NCBI RefSeq assembly: GCF_028640845.1
Contig: NC_080540.1
Location: 281,951,524 to 282,015,523, forward strand
DNA from: Ahaetulla prasina
Taxonomy: Eukaryota; Chordata; Lepidosauria; Squamata; Colubridae
DNA: 64,000 nt
Direction of reading: 5' to 3'
A program made the translations under genes and the position numbers. This document shows, one piece after another, positions 1-10,376 of the stretch. Each line of letters starts with the position of its first letter. Within the stretch, counting starts at the first letter, position 1. Under the pieces are notes generated by a model. The model was not told the DNA's origin. It saw nothing but the letters and a program-made list of their open reading frames with translations, and did no database searches.

Positions 1-56
1 TTCTGTGTATTGATTATTTCTCTAAAGAGTACATTTCAGATTTCAGGGTATGCATA

Positions 57-325
57 TTTTTTTTTAAATTTGCATTTATATCCCGCCCTTCTCCAAAGAC
101 TCAGGGCGGCTTACACTATGTTAAGCAATAGTCTTCATCCATTTGTATATTATATACAAAGTCAACTTATTGCCCCCAACAATCTGGGTCCTCATTTTAC
201 CTACCTTATAAAGGATGGAAGGCTGAGTCAACAACCTTGGGCCTGGTGGGACTTGAACTTGCAGTAATTGCAAGCAGCTGTGTTAATAACAGACAGACTT
301 AGTCCGTTGAGCCACCAGAGGCCCT
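57..325 (-). mobile_element. tRNA-derived SINE with L2-like tail
   Basis: Read on the minus strand, a tRNA-like head (GGTGGCTCAACGGACTAAG, then a B-box-like GTTCAAGTCCC) is followed by a body ending in AAGGCGG-type hairpin sequence (CCGCCCTGAGTCTTTGGAG). That tail matches the 3' end of the L2-type LINE copies in this window, so L2 machinery probably mobilised it. Close relatives lie at about 16.3 kb (plus) and 27.2 kb (minus). Confidence 0.8.
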
Positions 326-1061
326 ATTATTTATATACAAGTTCACATAAGCAGAGGTCTCATTTTGGAAGGCTGGACACAAAGAGGTGGGGTTGGAGAC
401 CAGCAATTGTGCAATACTTTCACAGTATTTTACAGTACTTTTCAAGCCCTGGAGGGTGGCAAATGTTCTGCTTCTTGCAGCCCCCAAATTGGCATACATC
501 AGTTCACTAACTGAGCTGCACTTTGGTTTCTGACACAGCTTTCTGTGAGGGTGGGGATAATCACAACAGCTTCTGATACATTTACAAAACTAGATGTATT
601 CCTGTTAGCTAACCACAGATTATGAAAACAAAAGAGATTATGCAGATGATTACAACACAACATTAGAACCTTTAGTACGTGAGCGAGATTGCTGGATTTA
701 GATAGCAACGCAATCTCACCTCTTTCTCCCTAACTGGGCCTAGGCAAGCAATGCAGGAGTCAGAGTTCATAACAGAAAACCTATTTATTGTCTGTTTCAA
801 TTTCAAGTTCAATTTCAATTTCAAGTTCTTTTTCTATACGTAGAAGGTGAGGGGAAAATCCAAGTGTTATTGTGTCATTCATTGCTGTGGCCACAGTGCA
901 AATCTCCCGTTCAACCACAACTCTGCTCATGTGGCCTCTGAGTCAGTTCTACGGCTCACATTTCTACAGTTACAGGGCACATATGTCAGCCTCTTCCCCT
1001 CCCCCCGCCCCCATACATCTGGTCCTCAACTTGTTTAGTGAGCATTCAAACAGCACCGAAA
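326..1061. other. No recognised gene; anonymous sequence
   Basis: No coding exon or RNA gene recognised. A short run of CAATTTCAAGTT-like imperfect repeats lies near 798-830. The stretch may be a decayed LTR, but no paired ends were found. Confidence 0.4.
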
Positions 1062-1737
1062 AAATGACTTATGACTGCTTTCACACTTAACAACCATTGA
1101 AGTTGTTAAGTTGTTAAGGGGAGACATGATAACAGTGTTCCAATATCTCAGGGGTTGCCACAAAGAAGAGGGAGTCAAACTATTCTCCAAAGCACCTGAG
1201 GGTAGAACAAGAAGCAATGGGTGGAAACTAATCAAGGAGAGAAGCAACTTAGAACTAAGGAGAATTTTCCTGACAGTTAGAACAATCAATAAGTGGAACA
1301 ACTTGCCTGCAGAAGTTGTGAATGCTCCAACACTGGAAACTTTTAAGAAAATGTTGGATAACCATCTGACTGAGATGGTGTAGGGTTTCCTGCCTGGGCA
1401 AGGGGTTGGACTAGAAGGCCTCCAAGGTCCCTTCCAACTCTGTTGTTATATTATATTAAGTATCGCCATGGTCACGTGATCAAAATTCAGATGCTTGGGA
1501 TTTGGCATGGATTTATGCTGATTGCAGTGACTCGCTGGGGTCACCCCTTGCGACCTGGCAATCAAAGTCAATGGGAAAGCCAGATTCACTGAACAACTGT
1601 GTTGCTAACTTACAACTACAAGTGATTCACTTAACAGCCGAGGCAAGAGAGGATGTAAAATGGGGCAAAACTCACTTAACGACTGTCTTGCTTAGCTACA
1701 TAAATTTTGGACTCAAGTTGTGGTTGTGTAAATCACA
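1062..1737 (+). mobile_element. MITE of the CTTACAACAG family, split by a CR1
   Basis: The left piece (to about 1116, ACTTATGACTGCTTTCACAC…) and right piece (from about 1463, CCATGGTCACGTGATCAAAAT… to …CTTAACGACTGTC) are two parts of one element, judged by comparison with the uninterrupted copies at 14.5 and 24.6 kb. A CR1 3' fragment sits between them, so the CR1 is the younger insertion. Confidence 0.65.
1117..1455 (+). mobile_element. CR1 LINE, 5'-truncated 3' end
   Basis: The open frame encodes the C-terminal tail of CR1 ORF2 (…NLELRRIFLTVRTINKWN, then [18 protein letters not shown]). The characteristic CR1 3' sequence TTGGACTAGAAGGCCTCCAA follows. It is 5'-truncated, as is usual for CR1 copies. 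Confidence 0.9.
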
Positions 1738-1821
1738 GGGCTATCTATATAATATTAGACAGGAAACACGACTAGATGAACTAATTCCACTTTATTGTCA
1801 GGCTACGTTAACAAAATCCTG

Positions 1822-1985
1822 CAAGAATAGAATAGAATAGATTAGAATTTTTTATTGGCCAAGTGTGATTGGACACACAAGGAATTTGTCTTGGTGCAAA
1901 TGCTCTCACTGTACATAAACGATACCTTCATCAAGAATCTTAAGGTACAACACTTAATAATAGTAGGACATAGGAAAAGTATGAT
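1822..1985 (-). mobile_element. Snake1-type CR1/L3 LINE 3' end
   Basis: Starts with AGAATAGAATAGAATAG, followed by TTTTTATTGGCCAAGTGTGATTGG and the CATATGCTCTC-type segment. This is the reverse complement of the LINE 3' ends at 10.3 and 57.2 kb, including the pentamer seed at the 3' terminus. Confidence 0.9.
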
Positions 1986-2027
1986 TTTTCCACCACAGTT
2001 TTAACTGTTTGATCTATTAGGGCAGGT

Positions 2028-2187
2028 CCAGTGGTGGATTGCTCCCGGTTTGGTCCGGTTCTATAGAACGGGTAGTAAAACTGGCAGGAGGCTCCGCCTA
2101 CCCACCATGATGTCATCAGGGGTGATCTGCGCATGCGCAGAAACTTCTGTGTGCGCGCGATCCCGTTGCGAACCAGTAGTAAAGTTA
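2028..2187. mobile_element. Short MITE carrying a perfect NRF1-type palindrome
   Basis: Begins CAGTGGTGGATTGCTCCCGG and ends near GCGAACCAGTAGTAAAG. It belongs to the 'GAACCGGTAGTA' group of non-autonomous elements seen across the window. The palindrome CTGCGCATGCGCAG lies at 2127-2140. Confidence 0.55.
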
Positions 2188-2244
2188 AGTGGAACCCTTC
2201 CCTGGGCAGGTCCTTAAGGCCCCTAGTCTACTCTTGACTAGGGG

Positions 2245-2800
2245 ACTTCAACCTCCAGGCTGTGGCCTACTTCCAGACCGTAACCCATTTGGAACTAGGC
2301 CACGCGAGCGGCGGACAAGCAAACATCCGAAAGCTCCATTTATGCAAGCAGTGGTTGCTTGTGCAAGTGCACATGGCTGCCATTCACATGGAACCATCCC
2401 ATCTTTCCCCTCTCACCACTGGACTGCCAAGCCAAAAAGGTTGGGGACCACTGCTCTGGGCTACTCCGCGTCGCACACGGCCCTACTTCAGAGAATGGTC
2501 TTTCACAGTCTCTGCAGCCTGCGAAAACTGTGTGAACACACATCCCCTTCTCATTTCAAGAGGCTCCAGAGGCCCCTTAGGAGCATGGGCCTCCCTCCCA
2601 AATTTCAGAGGGTCTGGAGGCCATGTGAGAACTCACACCATGCTTGCATCCACAGCCTCAGAAAATCACACAAGAATGAGGTGTGCTTTTGGGAATAGTT
2701 GGTGTCTGGCGCTAGTGAATGCTGGCATGTCACCCAAAAATATTGTGGCGTGTCACCTTTGACGCATGTCATAGGTTCACCATCATTGCCATAATCCAAT
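2245..2800 (-). mobile_element. Two adjacent hAT-like non-autonomous elements
   Basis: On the minus strand the part ending near 2455 reads CAGTGGTCCCCAACCTTTTTGG, a hAT-style terminus. The next part ends near 2790 with AATGATGGTGAACCTATGACA, another hAT-like terminus. Two long overlapping open frames here (169 and 166 codons) have no recognisable domain and follow the GC-rich composition of the elements. Confidence 0.5.
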
Positions 2801-3028
2801 AAATTAGCCTCAAAGTTGCAAGTGAGGTACCTGCGGCTCTTCAAGTGTTGCAGAACAATTCCTAGTGGTCTGAACCAGCCCTGTCAGTCTCAAGTAATAT
2901 TATGGAACTGAGCATTTGCAAGGTGGAGCTTGTGAGCATCTGAGCCAGGGGTGAAATTCAGCCGATTCTATCCAGCTTGGGTGAACCGGTAGCAGTGGCT
3001 GCAGGAGGCTCCGTCCACCCACACGGAC

Positions 3029-3322
3029 CAGTGGTGGGTTTCAAAATTTTTTACTACTAGTTCTGTGGATATGGCATGGCTTGGCGGGCGTGGCTTGGCG
3101 GGCTTGGCAGGGGAAGGATACTGTAAAATCTCCATTCCCATCTCACTCCAGGAGAAGGTTACTGCAATATCCCCATTTCTTCCCGATCAGCTGGGACTCG
3201 GGAGGCAGAGAATAGATGGGGGCAGGGCCAGTTAGAATTTTTACTACCAGTTCTCTGAACCACTCAAAATTTCCGCTACTGGTTCTCCAGAACCAGTCAG
3301 AACCTGCTGAAACCCACCTCTG
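3029..3322. mobile_element. MITE, CAGTGGTGGGTTTC family
   Basis: Terminal inverted repeats are CAGTGGTGGGTTTCA and the matching TGAAACCCACCTCTG, with internal ACCGGTAGTAAAAATT-like subterminal repeats. Full relatives lie at 31708-31969 and 53115-53425. It seems to sit inside an older MITE (2955-3028 and onward from 3323). Confidence 0.7.
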
Positions 3323-4225
3323 GCGTGGATGTCATGACATTGCTTTTTTGCGATGATTTTAAGCCTTTGTACGTGTGCAGAAGGCTTTGCGCATGTGCGG
3401 ACAAGGGCGTGTGCACAATTGCAAACCGATAAGGAAAGTAAGTGAATTTCACGTCTGATCTGAGCACTTGCAAGATTATGGTTGTAACTGTGTGATCAAT
3501 GCCCTGCATCTTTTGAAGTCCGTTGCATGTGTGCAACATGTAAAAAAGGAGGCATGGCTTCTTTAATGAGCCAGCTTCTTGCCCAGTTATGTTTAAATTT
3601 AAATCTACTGACAAAGAAATAAAGGGAGACTAGTATAGTTATTTCAAGCTGCCCGGTTATGGGTACCATTTTGACTTTTTTGACCACTTGCCCCTGTGCT
3701 GGAGCTGTAGCTCAGTCCCCTGGAAGGCCAAATCGTGCCCTCCTTATGGTTTCAGAGTTTACACTGCTGGATTTTTTACCAGGCAGATCTGAATAGCAGA
3801 TTGCTGAAAATTCCACCTTTCATTCCAGTACATAAGCAAGATGGATTACAGTTAGAACAAATAAAGATAGAATCCCAAGACAAGTGAGTTAATTGCAGAA
3901 AATAACATCTACCCTTCCTTATCTCTATCTGCTTGGCCTTTGATATAAGTATCTCACCGCTTGGAGAAACGGGCCTTAGTATTTGATCCCAACATAATGA
4001 AACAGCCTTGAAACCTGCAATCTGGGATTTTTTTATCTGAAACTAAGCCAGAGGGCCTTCCTTCTGGGTAGACACCCATAAAACTCATTGCTATTAGCGA
4101 GATTATTTTAAGCATTACAAGCACAGGTGAGCCACTTGTTTTAAAATAGAATTTAAAGCAAGGGACAGGTCACCATTATTAATAGCCTTGCAGGCTTCGC
4201 CTCCAAGTGAAAGAATATATGGGTA
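3323..4225. other. No recognised gene
   Basis: The first about 110 bases look like the right half of the older MITE. The rest is anonymous intergenic sequence without exon-like features. Confidence 0.4.
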
Positions 4226-4227
4226 GG

Positions 4228-4285
4228 CCTCAACTTACAACAGTTCATTTAGTGACCTTTCCAAGTTACAACGGCATTGAAATAC
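4228..4285 (+). mobile_element. Terminal fragment of the CTTACAACAG MITE family
   Basis: CCTCAACTTACAACAGTTCA followed by TTTAGTGACC matches the left end of the element at 14.5 kb. Only the terminus is present. Confidence 0.6.
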
Positions 4286-4627
4286 GAGACAATTGAATAA
4301 CAGAATAACAGAGTTGGTGTCAGTTGGCACCCATAGAAAGCAGAACTCCGAGGCAGGTAGATTCCTCAAAGAACAATTTATTGGATACGTCATATTGGTA
4401 CAACTGGTGAAAACTGACTCTGAAAGTTCCCACGGTTTTCACCCAGTTAAAAGTGAAAGTTCCCCCTTTCCCCCAAGTTATCTGTCACACTGTCCAACAG
4501 AGCTGGTGACTAGTTGCTTGGTTACTCTACTCTTCCTCTTTCCAGCCACCTGTTGAAACATCCTTGGTTCCTACAGGAAAACTTTATGTTTCAGCTACAA
4601 AATCCCAGTTTAAGGTTCACTTCAGGG

Positions 4628-4990
4628 TTGACAGTTGGAAGGGACCTTGGAGGTCTTCTAGTCCAACACCCCACCCCCACCCCCGCCCCCGCTCAGGCAG
4701 GAAACCCTGTACCATTTCAGATAAAGAGGTTGTCCAATCTGTTCTTAAATACTTCCAGTGTCCTCCAATTTCTGGAGGAAAGTTGTTCCACCGATTAATT
4801 GTTCTAACTGTCAGGAAATTTCTCCTTAGTTCTCAGTTGCTTCTCTCCTTGATTAGCTTCCATCCGTTACTTCTTGTTCTACCCTCAGGTGCTTTGGAGA
4901 ATAGCTTGACTCCCTCTTCTTTGTGGCAGCCCCTGAGATATTGGAATACTGCTATCATGTCACCCTCTAGTCCTTCTTTTTATTAAACCA
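4628..4990 (-). mobile_element. CR1 LINE 3' end
   Basis: Contains AGTTGGAAGGGACCTTGGAG followed by TCTTCTAGTCCAAC, the reverse complement of the CR1 3' terminus. It runs back into a translated ORF2 tail with premature ends. The 3' untranslated part includes a C-rich CCCCACCCCC tract. Confidence 0.85.
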
Positions 4991-5701
4991 TCAGCAGTGT
5001 CTGCATGGGTAGTTGTGAAAGTCAAGAGTGCAATCAAATACAACAGTGCAAAGACCCGGCTGATTTTTATCTGGTTGTGGACTTTCCTTCTCATCTTTGT
5101 GGCTCCCATTTTGATTTTTTTTATTTGCAGGATATCCTGCAAATGCCCTTGCAGTTGAATAAAAATTAAAAGTCATTCCAAACTTTCTGGAAGGTACTGT
5201 GTTGAGAGGAGGCTGATGTAGATCGATGAAGGATCCTTCATTCGTTCTACACACTAAGACAGCCAGCAAGGATGTCTGCAGGATGTGGTAAGAAAAAAAA
5301 TCTGGAAGGTGGTTATGATGTTACCATCAAAGTTCTACCTGGATTTGATGTGTATCACACACATATAAGATGCATTAAAAAAAAGGAGCTTCAGTTGCAC
5401 CAGCATCTTGACTTTTGATCACAGACACCGCTGACAGCTAAGCTTTTTCCCCTGCTGGGGCTCTGCTAACTAAAACGGCTGGGAATTGAACTCCGAGTGA
5501 AACTGAGCGGAGAGGAAAAACCGGTATTGCAAGCAGTCATATCTCTGGCCCAGGTGAAAGTCTAAGCCTCCTGAATTAGCTTGGCTGGTGTGTCATTAGT
5601 CTCCATCTTCTTTTGCTATTTTGATATTGTTTTGAGATACACAGTACAGAGACCTTTGGGAAAATCACTTTCTTAAATACTGTATCTCCCAGGCTACAAA
5701 T
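4991..5701. other. No recognised gene
   Basis: Anonymous sequence between a CR1 copy and the pyrimidine block. No splice-flanked open frame with protein similarity was recognised. Confidence 0.4.
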
Positions 5702-5707
5702 AGCTTT

Positions 5708-5771
<64 letters not shown>

Positions 5772-7572
5772 TCCTTCCTTCCTTCCTTCCTTCCTTCCTT
5801 CCTTTCGTCCATCTTTCTTTCTCTCTCTTTTTTCCCCTTCCTTCCTTCTTTTCTTTCGTTTTCTCTCTCTTTCTTTCTCTCTCTCTTTCTTTCTGTATTT
5901 CTTTCTTTCTTTTTTCTCCTTCCCTCTCTCCTTCCTTTCTCTTCCTTCCTTCCTTCCTTCCTTCCTTCCTTCCTTCCTTCTTCCTTTCTTTCTCTCTCTC
6001 TCTCTCTCCCTTTTCCTCTTCCTTCTTATTTTTCTTTTGTTTTTTCTCTCTCTCTCTTTCTTTCTGTGTTTCTTTCTTTCTTTTTTCTCCCTCCCTCCCT
6101 CCTTTCTCTTCTTTCTTTCTTTCTTTCCTTCCTTCCCTCCTTCCTTTCTTTTCTTCCTTTCATCCGTCTTTCTTTCTCTCTCTTTTTCCCTTCCTTCCTT
6201 CTTTCTTTCGTTTTCTCTCTTTCTTCGCTCTCTCTTTCTTTCCATTTCTTTCTTTCTTTTTCTCCTTCCGTCTCTCCTTCCTTTCTTCCTTCCTTCCTTC
6301 CTTCCTTCCTTTCCTTCCTTCTTTCCTTCCTTCCTTCTTTATTTCTTTCTTCCTTCCTTCCTTCCTTCCTTCCTTCCTTCCTTCCTTCCTTCCTTCCTTC
6401 TTTGTTTGTTTGTTTCCTTCCTTCTTTCTTCCTTCCTTCCTTCCTTCCTTCCTTCTTTCTTTCTTTCTTTCTCTCTCTCTCTCTCTCTTTTCCTTCTTAT
6501 TTTTCTTTTGTTTTTCTCTCTCTCTCTTACTTTTTGTGTTTCTTTCTTTCTTTCTTCTTCCTCCTCCTTCCTTTCTCTTCTTTCTTTCTTTCTTCCTTCC
6601 TTCCTTCCTTCCTCCTTCCTTTCTTTCTTCCTTTCATCCGTCTTTCTTTCTCTTTTTCCCTTCCTTCTTTCTTTCGTTTTCTCTCTTTCTTCGCTCTCTC
6701 TTTCTTTCCGTATTTCTTTCTTTCTTTTTTCTCCTTCTGTCTCTCCTTCCTTTCTCTTCCTTCCTTCCTTCCTTCCTTCCTTCCTTCCTTTCCTTCCTTC
6801 TTTCCTTCCTTCCTTCTTTATTTCTTTCTTCCTTCCTTCCTTCCTTCCTTCCTTCCTTCCTTCCTTCCTTCCTTCCTTCCTTTCCTTCTTTGTTTGTTTG
6901 TTTCCTTCCTTCTTTCTTCCTTCCTTCCTTCCTTCCTTCCTTCTTTCTTTCTTTCTTTCTCTCTCTCTCTCTCTCTTTCCTCTTCTTATTTTCTTTTGTT
7001 TTTTTTTCTCTCTCTCTCTCTCTTACTTTTTGTGTTTCTTTCTTTCTTTTTCTTCTTTCCTCCCTCCTTCCTTTCTCTTCTTTCTTTCTTTCTTTCTTCC
7101 TTCCTTCCTCCTTCCTTTCTTTCTTCCTTTCATCCGTCTTTCTTTCTCTCTCTTTTTCCCTTCCTTCCTTCTTTCTTTCATTTCTCTCTTTCTTCGCTCT
7201 CTCTTTCTTCCATTTCTTTCTTTCTTTTTCTCCTTCCGTCTCTCCTTCCTTTCTCTTCTTTTCTTCCTTCCTTCCTTCCTTCTTCTTTCCTTCCTTCTTT
7301 ATTTCTTTCTTCCTTCTTCTTCCTTCCTTCCTTCCTTCCTTCCTTCCTTCCTTCCTTCTTTGTTTGTTTCCTTCCTTCTTTTCTTCCTTCCTTCCTTCTT
7401 TCCTTCCTTCCTTCCTTCCTTCTTTCTTTCTTTCTTTCTCTCTCTCTCTCTCTCTTTCCCCTTCTTATTTTCTTTTGTTTTTTTTTCTCTCTCTCTCTCT
7501 CTTACTTTTTGTGTTTCTTTCTTTCTTTTTCTTCTTCCCTCCCTCCTTCCTTTTTTCTTCCTTCCTTTCTTC
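5702..7572. repeat. Homopyrimidine TTTC/TTCC block with higher-order period
   Basis: The plus strand is almost entirely C and T over 1.87 kb: (CTTT)n, then (CTTC)n, with interruptions. Anchors recur: CATCCGTCTT near 6161, 6635 and 7131; TCGCTCTC near 6225, 6691 and 7194; TGTGTTTC near 6067, 6533, 7027 and 7507. The spacings (466-503 bases) indicate three to four copies of a unit of about 0.48 kb. The long open frames here (up to 541 codons of Ser/Phe/Leu/Pro) are artefacts of composition. Confidence 0.95.
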
Positions 7573-7772
7573 CTTACGATTTATATTATATATTATAAGG
7601 CAATCCTTATGATTTATATTGATATATTGACCATCAATTGTGTTGTAAATGTTGTACCTTGATGAACGTATCTTTTCTTTTATGTACACTGAGAGCATAT
7701 GCACCAAGACAAATTCCTTGTGTGTCCAATCACACCTGGCCAATAAAAAATTCTATTCTATTCTATTCTATT
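7573..7772 (+). mobile_element. Snake1-type LINE 3' end with ATTCT seed
   Basis: TTATATTGATATATTGACC, the GCATATGCACCAAGACAAATT segment and CCAATAAAAAATTCTATTCT mark the LINE 3' end. The pentamer run merges into renewed TTCC repeats (to about 7830), so the LINE lies at the edge of the pyrimidine block. Confidence 0.9.
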
Positions 7773-7830
7773 CCTTCCTTCCTTTCTTCCTTCCTTTCTT
7801 TCTCTCTTTTTCTCTCTCTTTCTTTCTTTC

Positions 7831-8335
7831 ATGGCATGCAAAGATAACCATAATTACCCCCCAGGAAAAAAACTTAAGTGTTTCAAATGTTTGCTGTGTG
7901 GTTTTTCTGCAACTCAGTAGGACACAATAAAACAGGATGATGCAAGAGGGCCTTTACAAATGCTGCAATCCTCTCGTCTTCCTCTTTTTTGTTTTCTAGA
8001 AAAAAAGGGGCCCTAGAAAAAAGTTAATAGGCCCAGATTCTCAGATTACATTGTATTTCTTCCATTCCTCCTGGGATAAAAAACCACAGACATTTTCTTC
8101 CTGCTCACTTTGCCCTCCCCCCCAGATTATTAGAACCAGCAAGGGGTCTCCGTTAGTGGCCCAGGTTGCAGTCCAAGAAAAAATCCAGATGATGTTTTTG
8201 AACCATCATTCTTAAACCAACATTTCTCACAAGATTTGAAATGCCTATCAATCCAATTATTAGATGTCTCTGTCATCGGTGTTGCTGCTTCAACACACTG
8301 GCAATTCCCTTGTAACGTGCAGGCAATGGGATAGG
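7831..8335. other. No recognised gene
   Basis: Anonymous sequence. No repeat family or exon recognised. Confidence 0.4.
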
Positions 8336-8645
8336 GCCGTGTTGGCGAACCTATGGCACGTATGCCGGAAGTGGCACACAGAGCTATCTCTCTGGGCACG
8401 CCAGCCGTCACCTGTTGCTCTTCCGGGCTCTTTGCGGGAGCACTGGAAACTGGAAGAGCAGCTCCCTGACGTGCATGTGCGCCAACCAGCTGGTCTTTGC
8501 ACACGCATGTGCACCAAAAACCGGAAGACCAAGTGCATGCATGCCAGGGAACTGCTCTTATGGTTTCCGGTGCTTCTCCCCGTGTGCCTGTGTGCTCCCA
8601 TTTCAGCACTCGGTGCTGAAATGGTTTGCTAACACTGGGGTAGGG
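8336..8645. mobile_element. hAT-like non-autonomous element (GGCGAACCTATGGCAC family)
   Basis: The left end (GTGTTGGCGAACCTATGGCA) and right end (AATGGTTTGCTAACACTGGG) are inverted relatives. The interior is GC-rich and open in several frames on both strands (up to 191 codons), but no transposase motif is visible. A related element lies near 2.5-2.8 kb. Confidence 0.6.
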
Positions 8646-8764
8646 TGTGTGAAAATCTGCAGATTTCGATATACATGCAGGAATATCATTGTGATACAAT
8701 ATCATACTCTTTTGGGGAGGTGGGAGAGTGAGTTGGTTGCTTTATTTCAATTGTTTTTCCCCCA

Positions 8765-8880
8765 AACATGGCCACTTTAAGATGAGTGGACTTCAACTTT
8801 CAGAATTCCTCAACCACCATACAGGATGATGAATTCTGGGAGTTGAAGTCCACTTGGCACTTTAAAGTGGCCAAGTTTAA
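8765..8880. mobile_element. Palindromic hAT MITE (TGGACTTCAACTCCCAGAATTC type)
   Basis: Nearly perfect inverted arms (GGCCACTTTAAG / CTTTAAAGTGGCC, GTGGACTTCAAC / GTTGAAGTCCAC) fold into a hairpin. This is an older variant with a different outer arm from the CAGGGGTCTCC copies. Confidence 0.7.
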
Positions 8881-9041
8881 AAAATACTGCTTTAAATTTT
8901 CTTCAGGAGCTAAAGCGAAGACCTCACTTTCCGTTTTCCCCTGCAACAAGAACCCTGTGGGTTAGGTTGGGCTGAGAATGAGTAGCTGCTCAAACTCCCC
9001 TCAGTCAGTTTCTACTCTCACCCTCTACATCAGGGGGAGGG

Positions 9042-9157
9042 GGACTATGTCCCTTTTATGAAGTGTGGACCTCAACTCCCAGAATCCCCCAGCTAGAATG
9101 GCTGCTCAGGAATACTGGGAGTTGAAGTCCACGTGTCATAAAAGGGCCATAGTTCCT
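9042..9157. mobile_element. Palindromic hAT MITE variant
   Basis: Arms ACTATGTCCCTTTTATGA and TCATAAAAGGGCCATAGT flank the shared inner core ACTCCCAGAAT / ATACTGGGAGTTGAAG. The outer arm differs from the neighbouring copy, so it is a distinct subfamily. Confidence 0.7.
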
Positions 9158-9216
9158 CAACCCTGCTCTACATTGTGGTAGTTCAACACATTAACTCCCG
9201 CAACACATTCTTCACA

Positions 9217-10299
9217 TAGGTGAAGCTAAACAAAATCACATCAAATACCTGTACAATTAGCACAGGGGCCCCCCAAGGCTGTGTGCTCTCCCCACTTCTC
9301 TTCTATCTGTATATCAATGACTGCATCTCCAACGATCCATCTGTTAAGCAACTGAAGTTCGCAGATGACACAATAGTGATTGGTCTCATTCGAGACAATG
9401 ACGAATCCGCATACAGACGAGAGGTCGAATGACTAGCCTTGTGGTGCAACCAAAACAATCTGGAACTGAACACACTCAAAACCGTAGAAATGGTGGTAGA
9501 CTTTAGGAGAAATCCTTCCATACTTCCACCTCTCACAATACTAGACAACACAGTATCAACAGTAGAAACCTTTAAATTTCTAGGTTCTATTATATCGCAA
9601 GATCTAAAATGGACAGCTAACATCAAAAACATCATCAAAAAAGGACAGCAAAGAATGTTCTTTCTGCGCCAACTCAGAAAGCTCAAACTGCCCAAGGAGT
9701 TGCTGATTTAGTTCTACAGAGGAATTATTGAGTCTGTCATTTGCACCTCTATAACTGTCTGGTTCGGTTCTGCAACCCAACAAGAAAGACACAGACTTCA
9801 GAGGATAATTAGAACTGCAGAAAAAATAATTGCTACCAACCTGCCTTCCATTGAGGACCTGTATACTGCACGAATCAAGAAGAGGGCCGTGAAAATATTT
9901 ACAGATCCCTCACATCCAGGACATAAACTGTTTCAACTCCTACCCTCAAAACGACGCTATAGAGCACTGCACACCAGAACAACTAGACACAAGAACAGTT
10001 TTTTCCGAAGGCCATCATTCTGCTAAACAAATAATTCCCTCAACACTGTCAAACTATTTACTAAATTTGCACTACTATTAATCTTCTCATCGTTCCCATC
10101 ACCAATCTCTTTCCACATATGACTGTATGACTGTAACTTTGTTGCTGGCAATCCTTATGATTTATATTAATATATTGACCATCATTTGTGTTGTAAATGT
10201 TGTACCTTGATGAACGTATCTTTTCTTTTATGTACACTGAGAGCATATGCACCAAGACAAATTCCTTGGGTGTCCAATCACACTTGGCCAATAAAAAAA
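9217..10299 (+). mobile_element. Snake1-type CR1/L3 LINE, reverse-transcriptase remnant
   Basis: Encodes the middle and end of a non-LTR reverse transcriptase. GAPQGCVLSPLLF and the catalytic LKFADDT (9349-9372 region) are visible, followed by thumb and C-terminal segments ending in TRTTRHKNSFF. In-frame stops at 9430-9432 and 9709-9711, plus a frameshift near 10005, make it non-functional. The 5' half (endonuclease) is missing. It ends in the standard 3' UTR and AATAAAAAAATTCTATTC. Confidence 0.9.
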
Positions 10300-10376
10300 T
10301 TCTATTCTATTCTATTCTATTCTATTCTATTCTATTCTATTCTATTCTATTCTATTCTATTCTATTCTATTCTATT
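10300..10376 (+). repeat. (ATTCT)n microsatellite seeded by LINE 3' end
   Basis: About fifteen uninterrupted ATTCT units follow the LINE terminus directly. Confidence 0.97.

Noticed and set aside
57..325. tRNA gene
   Set aside because: The tRNA-like head belongs to a SINE with a long body and LINE-type tail; no complete cloverleaf is supported. The same applies to the other SINE heads.
2189..2762. Two overlapping frames of 166-169 codons
   Set aside because: They lie in hAT-like non-autonomous repeats and show no recognisable protein family.
5694..7662. Long open frames (up to 541 codons) of Ser/Phe/Leu/Pro on plus and Lys/Arg/Glu on minus
   Set aside because: They are translations of TTTC/TTCC microsatellite, which has no stop codon in any plus frame. 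No domain, no splice context.
8130..8780. Frames of 103-191 codons on both strands
   Set aside because: Shadowed by a hAT-like MITE with inverted ends; both-strand openness reflects the palindromic and GC-rich design.
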